Positions 1 to 5,169 of a stretch of 6,972 bases of DNA are shown here, one piece after another. This DNA is from Desulfobacteraceae bacterium. GTDB lineage: Bacteria > Desulfobacterota > Desulfobacteria > Desulfobacterales > Desulfosarcinaceae. Both the position numbers and the translations under genes were made by a program. The first letter of the stretch is position 1. The number at the start of each line of letters is the position of its first letter. The stretch is from assembly GCA_027025615.1 (NCBI GenBank), contig JALVQM010000069.1:1-6972 (forward strand), in the 5' to 3' direction. Below the pieces are notes generated by a model that saw nothing but the letters and a program-made list of their open reading frames with translations, did not search any database and was not told the DNA's origin.

Positions 1-50
1 ACCAAATACAGGCTAACTATGTAATAATTCAACATAATTGCTTATTGTAG

Positions 51-152
51 GCATTTGAAGTGCATAATCCGGGTTTAACCCGGGCACAAATGCAAGCAGC
101 TATATGCATGCGGGCAGCGAAAGTCAAGGACTGGTTGGAGGAACCGGTTTAA
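51..152 (+). pseudogene. possible C-terminal remnant of a DUF433-like antitoxin
   Basis: An open frame of 33 codons runs from just after an in-frame TAG (48-50) to a TAA at 150-152. Its translation contains PGLTRAQMQAAICMRAAKV and ends in DWLEEPV. This resembles from memory the end of DUF433 proteins (small antitoxin-like proteins with a C-terminal helix-turn-helix-like pair of helices, typically P-x-L-T-x-E-D-V-x-A-A-L-x-Y-A-A). The usual 40-50 preceding residues are absent: the frame is interrupted by the TAG, and the codons before it (3-47) do not look like the family. If real, it is a decayed fragment with no partner toxin visible in the window. The likeness rests on about 20 residues and may be chance. 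Confidence 0.2.
69..83. repeat. 15-bp perfect palindrome (CCGGGTT-T-AACCCGG)
   Basis: Two 7-bp arms are separated by one base. As RNA it could form a 5-bp GC stem with a 5-nt loop. No T-run follows, so it is not a typical terminator; an operator-like role is possible. It lies within the DUF433-like frame, so coding constraint could be the only reason for its presence. Confidence 0.4.
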
Positions 153-160
153 GCTTTTAA
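130..160 (+). terminator. weak candidate Rho-independent terminator
   Basis: ACTGGTT (130-136) pairs with AACCGGT (142-148) around a GGAGG loop, giving a 7-bp stem with one G-U pair. It is followed by TTAAGCTTTT. It overlaps the stop codon of the 51-152 frame, where a terminator for an upstream gene would be expected. The T-tract is interrupted by AAGC, so efficiency would be low if it works at all. Confidence 0.3.
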
Positions 161-199
161 AGCAATGGGATATCTGGTAATAAATAATATTATATTTCG

Positions 200-218
200 G
201 TGATCTATCTTAGGTCAC
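200..218. repeat. imperfect inverted repeat, possible operator upstream of the cyclase gene
   Basis: GTGATCTA (200-207) and TAGGTCAC (211-218) are 8-bp inverted arms with one mismatch (a G-U pair in RNA) around a 3-bp centre. It sits 74 bp before the cyclase start, downstream of an AT-rich stretch (178-197) that contains -10-like hexamers TATTAT and TATATT but no convincing -35. A dimeric regulator could bind here. The GTGA and TCAC half-sites are 11 bp apart, not the 6 bp of a CRP site. Confidence 0.35.
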
Positions 219-236
219 AACATCCAGGACCTGTAA

Positions 237-308
237 ATGGAGCGGGTGCCAGATTTGCAACTTTGGCCGGCCGGCACTGGAGCTTTATCTAATGAAATTC
301 CTTTATAG
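237..308 (+). CDS. possible 23-codon leader ORF overlapping the cyclase start
   Basis: An ATG at 237 is preceded by AGGA (226-229) at a good 7-nt spacing. It opens a frame of 23 codons ending at TAG 306-308, so its stop lies just past the cyclase ATG (292) in another frame. The predicted peptide begins MERVPDLQLWPAG and has no recognisable domain. If translated, it could couple translation to the cyclase gene or regulate it. If transcription starts at the sigma-54-like site inside it, the ORF would not be on that transcript. There is no conservation evidence, so this is tentative. Confidence 0.22.
   Translation: MERVPDLQLWPAGTGALSNEIPL
244..259 (+). promoter_or_regulatory. candidate sigma-54 (-24/-12) promoter for the cyclase gene
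   Basis: The sequence GGGTGC-CAGAT-TTGCA matches the sigma-54 consensus TGGCAC-N5-TTGCW at 8 of 11 defined positions, including the essential GG (245-246) and GC (257-258) at the correct 10-bp interval. Transcription would begin near 270, leaving a short leader with the Shine-Dalgarno at 279-282 and the ATG at 292. Position and spacing are good. The weak -24 box (GGGTGC) leaves a fair chance that it is coincidental. Confidence 0.35.
279..282 (+). promoter_or_regulatory. ribosome binding site of the cyclase gene
   Basis: GGAG lies 9 nt before the ATG at 292. The frame has no ATG, GTG or TTG between its upstream stop (TAG 211-213) and 292, so this site and start belong together. Confidence 0.6.
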
Positions 309-2901
309 TTTGTTAGAAAAACGAATTCTCAGGAACAAGACCCTGGGGTACAAACTAAATGTAATTTTTAGCTTGTTTTTTTTGGCCCCGGTAACCGGCT
401 TGATCTATTTCGGAATCCGCTACGGTATTCTCACTGACAAGTATCTGCCTCTTTTTTTCCTTGGCCTGCTTATTTTTTCTTACCTGGGATTGAGTCTTTT
501 GAGAAAAGTTTTTGGGGAAATTACCGGTATTTCCAGTCAAATGGCTGAAAAAATAAAAAAAGAATTCCCTGAAGACCAGTACCAGATTTTTCCCCATAGT
601 AATGAAATTCAACGGCTTAATGAAGCGGTGGCAGTTCTTGGCCGAAGATTTGACCAGTGTCTGGGACGGTACCGTAAAAAAATAAGGGAAATTTCAATCC
701 TCAAGGATCTGGCTGACCTGTGTTACGTTACTTCCGATCCCAATGAAATTCTTTATGTTGCCCTGGAACGGGCTCTTGCATTGACCGATTCTGATGTTGG
801 ATCAATTATGATTCTTGAAAGACCGGGTAAAAAACGTTTCATTATGCGGGCTTCGATTGGTCTGGAAAAGTGGATAAAAGTTAATGATACTGTTGAGTTT
901 GAGTCCAGTATAGCCAAATACGCTGTGCTCAACAAAGCTCCCCTGGTTGTGGACGATGTGGAAAAGGACAGCCGTTTTGGCAGGGCGAATCGCCCCCAGT
1001 ATGGAACCAAAGCCTTTGTATGCATGCCCATAAAAACCAGCCGCGAAATTATCGGTGTTTTGACCATTTCACGCCGGGATGCTGACAAGACCTACCAGAA
1101 AGAGCAGATTGAGGTCCTGGAACCTTTGCTCAGCAATGCGGCCTTTACATATGAAAACCTCTTGTTACTGCATGCCAATCGTCGTTTTAGAAACGAGCTT
1201 AAAACCTTTGTCTCTATTCTCGAGATTATTAATTCGAGTTTCCGGGGCAGTGAACTGCTTCAGGCCTGTTTGTCAGAAATGCGCAGCCTGGTTCCATTCG
1301 AGATAGCAATTCTTTTGCGCCGGGATGTCAGCCGGATGGATGAAATTGTGGCAACAGAGGTTCTGGCCGTTGAACCGACTCTGGTGGCCAAAGACAGCCA
1401 TTTTCAGATCAAACGCGGAAGTATGATCGGTCGGGCTTTAAGCCAGGAAGCGGTGCTGGTTGTGCCAGATACTGAACTGCTGGAAGACGAAACTGACAGG
1501 AATTTGATGGCTGACCATCAAGCAAAGGCGGCAATGCTGGTCCCAATGCGGGTTGACGGTAGTGTTAACGGGATGTTGGTGCTGTTGGCACCGGGCACCA
1601 AAGAACTGGAGACCTCCAGGAGGTTTATCAAATGGGCCTGCCGGGCGCTGTCGCTTGCCATGGAACGCAACCAACTGTATGCGGCAGTGGTCAAACGCAA
1701 CAAGGAATTAGACTCCATCAAGCAGATTGGCAGTGCTCTTGCCTCGTCAACCTTCGACATCCAGCAGGTGCTGAATTATACAATGGAAATGATCAGGGTG
1801 ATAATGGATGTCGAAGCCGGATCACTTTACCTGCTAAAAGAAAAGCAACTGGAATTTGCCGTGGCTTTCAATTTGAACCCCGAGTCACGGGAGAAATACA
1901 ATCTCAAACTGGGGCAGGGGATACCCGGATACGTTGCCGCCAGGGGCGAATCAATCATCATTAACGAGTCTGATGATTCTTCGTTGTTTTTACCTGAGGA
2001 TAGGGAGGAAACCGAACCTCGTATCCGGTCAGCCCTTTGTGTGCCGATGATTTCCCAGGGCAAGGTTATCGGTGTTATTGAAGTAATCAACAAGATGAAC
2101 GGAGATTTTGTCTCCAACGATGAAGACTTGCTTCAATCTATTGCCTCCTCGGTATCAATAGCCATCGAGAATGCAAATCTTTACAAGGAAACGGTGGCCA
2201 TGGCCGAAAACGAACGTGCAGTGAGGCGTATGTTTCAAAAGTTTGTACCCAAAGAGATTCTGGACAAAATTCTTCACGGTTCGGCCTCTGGAATGGAAAT
2301 GGTGGAGGAGCTGAAGACATTAACCCTGATAAACATCGACATCAGGGGCTTTTCCAAGCTTTCGAAAACCCTGGGACCCCAGAAGACAGTATATCTGCTT
2401 AACGCATTTTTCTCAGTAATGGGTGAGATAGTTTTCAAACATCATGGCATCGTGGATAAATACCTTGGTGACGGTTTCCTGGCAATTTTCGGAGCACCGG
2501 TGTCAAGCATCGCCGATGCCGATAACGCCATTTCAGCGGCCCTGGAGATGAAAAACTCTTTGGAGACCATCAATACCACCATAGCCAAGGACCTCAATGC
2601 AAAACTGAAGATAGGTATTGCAATCCATACCGGTGAAGTCGTGGTGGGTAATATCGGATTTGAAATGAAGATGGACTACACGGTAATAGGCGATTCGGTA
2701 AACGACGTCTTCAGGCTCCAGGATATGACCCGGACCTATCCAAACAGTATCTTGATTAGCGAAAAAACCCTAAAGGCTTCAAGAATAGCTCTGGACGTAA
2801 TGCAACTTGAGCAACCCCTTGGGCGCATGAAGATATTCGAGCTGCTGGGTGCCGAGAAGCAGAGGGAGATTCAAGAAACTGTCAAATCTATTTCAGTATA
2901 A
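292..2901 (+). CDS. membrane-anchored triple-GAF class III adenylyl cyclase
   Basis: Predicted to convert ATP to cAMP at the cytoplasmic face of the inner membrane. Residues about 23-42 and 51-70 are hydrophobic helices joined by a very short outer loop, so they anchor rather than sense periplasmic ligands. A HAMP-like, charged linker (about 71-145) follows. Three GAF domains occupy about 149-290, 304-460 and 487-632. The third carries N600-K601, F606 and D610-E611, the NKFDE motif of cNMP-binding GAFs. A transducer helix (about 636-664, MFQKFVPKEI) leads to the catalytic domain (about 673-850). Metal-binding Asp683 (NIDIRGFS) and Asp727 (KYLGDGF), purine-selecting Lys723 and Thr797, and transition-state Asn804 and Arg808 are all present. 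The Lys/Thr pair matches bacterial adenylyl cyclases such as Spirulina CyaC. Product specificity is inferred from these residues. The ligands of GAF1 and GAF2 are unknown. The 3' end overlaps the convergent DUF2156 gene. Confidence 0.93.
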   Translation: MKFLYSLLEKRILRNKTLGYKLNVIFSLFFLAPVTGLIYFGIRYGILTDKYLPLFFLGLLIFSYLGLSLLRKVFGEITGISSQMAEKIKKEFPEDQYQIFPHSNEIQRLNEAVAVLGRRFDQCLGRYRKKIREISILKDLADLCYVTSDPNEILYVALERALALTDSDVGSIMILERPGKKRFIMRASIGLEKWIKVNDTVEFESSIAKYAVLNKAPLVVDDVEKDSRFGRANRPQYGTKAFVCMPIKTSREIIGVLTISRRDADKTYQKEQIEVLEPLLSNAAFTYENLLLLHANRRFRNELKTFVSILEIINSSFRGSELLQACLSEMRSLVPFEIAILLRRDVSRMDEIVATEVLAVEPTLVAKDSHFQIKRGSMIGRALSQEAVLVVPDTELLEDETDRNLMADHQAKAAMLVPMRVDGSVNGMLVLLAPGTKELETSRRFIKWACRALSLAMERNQLYAAVVKRNKELDSIKQIGSALASSTFDIQQVLNYTMEMIRVIMDVEAGSLYLLKEKQLEFAVAFNLNPESREKYNLKLGQGIPGYVAARGESIIINESDDSSLFLPEDREETEPRIRSALCVPMISQGKVIGVIEVINKMNGDFVSNDEDLLQSIASSVSIAIENANLYKETVAMAENERAVRRMFQKFVPKEILDKILHGSASGMEMVEELKTLTLINIDIRGFSKLSKTLGPQKTVYLLNAFFSVMGEIVFKHHGIVDKYLGDGFLAIFGAPVSSIADADNAISAALEMKNSLETINTTIAKDLNAKLKIGIAIHTGEVVVGNIGFEMKMDYTVIGDSVNDVFRLQDMTRTYPNSILISEKTLKASRIALDVMQLEQPLGRMKIFELLGAEKQREIQETVKSISV

Positions 2902-3784
2902 CTTTAAATTTGCGTATAAAACTAACTGGATTGTATGAAAGTTTTGCTTTGCGAAGGCCTTCATCGCCGAGATCCTGTTCGCGGTTTACCCACAGGATAT
3001 CGTCTTTGCAGCGGCTGAGAAAAAAGTGGTTTATTGCCTGGTAAGATCCTTTGAAAGAGGGGTCGCCTTTTTCGAAATGGATAATTAAAGACTCTGGGTC
3101 AATCTGTTCGGCAATGGTATAAGCTGCCAGTATATCATCAACTTCCAGTGCCCCTCCGCTAATTCCCTGTAAAGAAGACCAGTTTTTTAAAACCCTTGAA
3201 ATAACGCGGTTTTCTGCTGCTAAAATTTGGTAGGCTTCACAGTCTTTCCAGAGGCACCAGTTGTCTTGCATCTCGAGGGCAAGGTCCACCATTTCAGAAC
3301 CCAGGCCAAGATAACGATAATCATATTTTTTTTTGAACTGGTTCAGGAGGTTCTTTTTTTTATGAAACCGCTTGCCTTTCAGCTCAACCAGTTCTTTCCT
3401 GCTGTATATGTAATCCCAATGGCCCCTGTCGTCTATAACTTCAATTTTACTTGGTGCTGCCTGACTCCAGATTTGGGCTAAATCCTCCGGTACACGCTGG
3501 AAAATGATTTCCTGGCCGGCATGCATTTCGGATATGATTCCGGCCCAATCAATATTGCTCCAGTCTCCCACCGGGGCCCAAAAGGTGGGTGAAGGTATTG
3601 ACTGGCTGATCCAGACCAGGTTGTTGTCAGTGTCCCAGGCCCATTTGAGGTCGTATTCCTCGGCCCAACCCCAGATATTGATGAAACTGTAATCCGATGC
3701 TTTTTGTGAACAAAGGCCCAGTAAAAAATTATAATCAAGTTGTCTGCGGATGTCGATTTTTTCAAATTCTAAGTTGAACAACAT
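2888..3784 (-). CDS. DUF2156 (LPG_synthase_C-like) domain protein
   Basis: A 298-residue soluble protein with no signal peptide or membrane helix, matching the DUF2156 family along its whole length. The family shares the GNAT-type fold of the C-terminal tRNA-dependent aminoacyl transferase domain of MprF, but stand-alone members have no settled substrate. Recognisable motifs: YSRKELVELKGKRFHKKKN (about 127-145), HFEKGD (236-241), GSYQAIN, and the family signature NREQDLGDEGLRKAKLSY (about 267-284). I chose ATG 3784: it is preceded by AAGGA, starts 7 bp after the glycerate kinase stop, and MLFNLEF resembles family N-termini. An ATG at 3811 would overlap the upstream gene by 20 bp and has no Shine-Dalgarno. 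It is the last gene of the minus-strand cluster. Two long A-runs in the coding strand (8 and 9 bases) encode the Lys-rich segments. Family is confident, function unknown. Confidence 0.88.
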   Translation of the reverse strand: MLFNLEFEKIDIRRQLDYNFLLGLCSQKASDYSFINIWGWAEEYDLKWAWDTDNNLVWISQSIPSPTFWAPVGDWSNIDWAGIISEMHAGQEIIFQRVPEDLAQIWSQAAPSKIEVIDDRGHWDYIYSRKELVELKGKRFHKKKNLLNQFKKKYDYRYLGLGSEMVDLALEMQDNWCLWKDCEAYQILAAENRVISRVLKNWSSLQGISGGALEVDDILAAYTIAEQIDPESLIIHFEKGDPSFKGSYQAINHFFLSRCKDDILWVNREQDLGDEGLRKAKLSYNPVSFIRKFKVILK

Positions 3785-3791
3785 ATTTATT

Positions 3792-5156
3792 TTATATTCC
3801 TTTTTTATCATTGGCAGGATCGCTGACGAGCAAGATACGCAGGTCCATCACGTTTGTGTGAGTTGGGCCTGTTATGATCAGGTTGCCCAGGTTTTTAAAA
3901 AAATTATATGAATCATTGCATTCGAGAAAAGCTTCCGCATCCATCTCCAGCTGGGCTGCCTGTTCCACTGTCAACCCGCTGCTGATGGCCCCGGCGGCAT
4001 CTGTTGGTCCATCGGTTCCATCAGTACCGCCTGAAAGGACAACGATATTGCTGGAACCCCGGATGTCCAGGGCTGCGGCAAGGGCAAATTCCATGTTCCT
4101 TCCTCCAAGTCCTTTGCCCTTGATGGTAACAGTAGTTTCGCCGCCTGAAAGCAGGCAGGCAGGGGGAGCAACCGGATTGCCTGTGGCGAGAACTTCACGT
4201 GCAATGGCTCCGTGGACTTGGGCCACAATTCTGGTTTCCCCTTCGATGCGGGAAGAAAGGACCAGTGTATTGTATCCAAATTCCAGGGCCTGCCGCCGGG
4301 CGGCTTCCATGGCCAACAGGTTGTCGGCAATAATTATATTCCGGACATGTTGCCAATTGCCTGATTCTGCCGTCGGAGTATCAGGGACTTGGTTGCGGAT
4401 ACCTGACTGCAGATGAGACATAATGGAAGATGGCATTTCAGCGGCCAGGCCGAGGTTTTCAATTATCCTCAGGGCATCTGCGTAGCTGGTCGGGTCCGGC
4501 ACCGTTGGTCCTGATGCAATTACATCCAGGTCATTGCCCACCACGTCAGAGATTATCAAAGTTATCAGACTGGCCGGGGCAACTGCCTGGGCCAGGCGAC
4601 CGCCCTTTATTCGGCTGCAGTGCTTCCGAACAGTATTTATCTGGTGAATGGTGGCACCCGAAGCCAGCATTAAAGAAGCGGCTTTTTGCTTGTCTTCCAA
4701 GGTAATCCCGTCCCAGGCAAGGGGCAACAGGGCCGAACCGCCACCTGAGAGCAGGAAAATAACCAGGTCATCGGGACCTGCCTGGGAAGCCAGATCCAGG
4801 ATTGCGCTTGCAGCAGCTTCGCCGTTTTGGTCCGGGATGGGGTGCCCGGCCTCCCGCAGTTCAACCTTTTTTAGCTTTGTTACATGGTCGTATTTTACAC
4901 ATACAAGCCCCCGGTCAATCCGCTCGGCAAGAATTTTTTCGATTCCGGCCGCCATGAAGGCCGAGGCTTTGCCTGCACCCAGAACCAGGATGCGCTTAAA
5001 TTTTCCAAGATCGTATTGTTTGTTTCCTAGCTTAAGCAAGTCCCCATCGAGTTCAACGGCATTGCAAACAGCATCGATGGCTGAGACCGCTTTCAGGCCG
5101 GCTTTGAAAATGGCAAGAGCATCAGCATGCATTTGTTCAAGGTTAGGAGATATCAT
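3792..5156 (-). CDS. gckA: glycerate 2-kinase, DUF4147/MOFRL family
   Basis: Predicted cytoplasmic enzyme phosphorylating D-glycerate with ATP to 2-phosphoglycerate, feeding lower glycolysis. This is the GckA/TtuD family, also often labelled hydroxypyruvate reductase in databases. The 454 residues match usual length. The N-terminal DUF4147 domain shows VLGAGKAS (about 58-65), LLSGGGSALLP (about 135-145), NTVRKHCSRIKGGRLA (about 174-189) and SDVVGNDLDVIASGPTVPD (about 203-221). The C-terminal MOFRL domain (about 333-440) shows LSGGETTV, GGRNMEFALA (351-360), GGTDGTDGPTDAAGA (376-390) and TGPTHTNVMDL (429-439). I chose ATG 5156, 13 bp after the topA stop, with a weak TGGA 8 nt upstream; an in-frame ATG at 5246 would run 77 bp into topA and add residues unlike the family. 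No key motif is missing. The tight spacing implies co-transcription with topA. Confidence 0.92.
   Translation of the reverse strand: MISPNLEQMHADALAIFKAGLKAVSAIDAVCNAVELDGDLLKLGNKQYDLGKFKRILVLGAGKASAFMAAGIEKILAERIDRGLVCVKYDHVTKLKKVELREAGHPIPDQNGEAAASAILDLASQAGPDDLVIFLLSGGGSALLPLAWDGITLEDKQKAASLMLASGATIHQINTVRKHCSRIKGGRLAQAVAPASLITLIISDVVGNDLDVIASGPTVPDPTSYADALRIIENLGLAAEMPSSIMSHLQSGIRNQVPDTPTAESGNWQHVRNIIIADNLLAMEAARRQALEFGYNTLVLSSRIEGETRIVAQVHGAIAREVLATGNPVAPPACLLSGGETTVTIKGKGLGGRNMEFALAAALDIRGSSNIVVLSGGTDGTDGPTDAAGAISSGLTVEQAAQLEMDAEAFLECNDSYNFFKNLGNLIITGPTHTNVMDLRILLVSDPANDKKGI
3798..3802 (-). promoter_or_regulatory. ribosome binding site deciding the DUF2156 start
   Basis: AAGGA on the minus strand lies 13 nt before ATG 3784, slightly long but in an A/T-rich spacer. 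It falls within the last codons of the glycerate kinase gene, as expected for a coupled gene pair. It supports the start at 3784 over the one at 3811. Confidence 0.5.
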
Positions 5157-5169
5157 GGATGAATTCCAT

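Noticed and set aside
79..150. c-di-GMP (GEMM) riboswitch, suggested by GCACAAATGCAA and GCGAAAGTC pieces
   Set aside because: The conserved order of GEMM elements and the tetraloop-receptor pairing could not be built. Only isolated short fragments resemble it.
200..218. CRP binding site upstream of the cyclase
   Set aside because: GTGA and TCAC are present, but separated by 11 bp instead of the 6 bp between the TGTGA and TCACA boxes of a CRP site.
264..272. GGCCGGCC 8-bp palindrome before the cyclase as an operator
   Set aside because: It is short, of low complexity and without flanking dyad symmetry; nothing separates it from chance GC-rich sequence.
2953..2962. Perfect palindrome GAAGGCCTTC after the cyclase stop as a terminator
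   Set aside because: It has no room for a loop and no T-run, and lies in the conserved GLRKA codons of the DUF2156 gene.
3785..3811. ATG 3811 as start of the DUF2156 gene
   Set aside because: It has no Shine-Dalgarno and overlaps the glycerate kinase by 20 bp, whereas ATG 3784 has AAGGA upstream and gives a family-like N-terminus.
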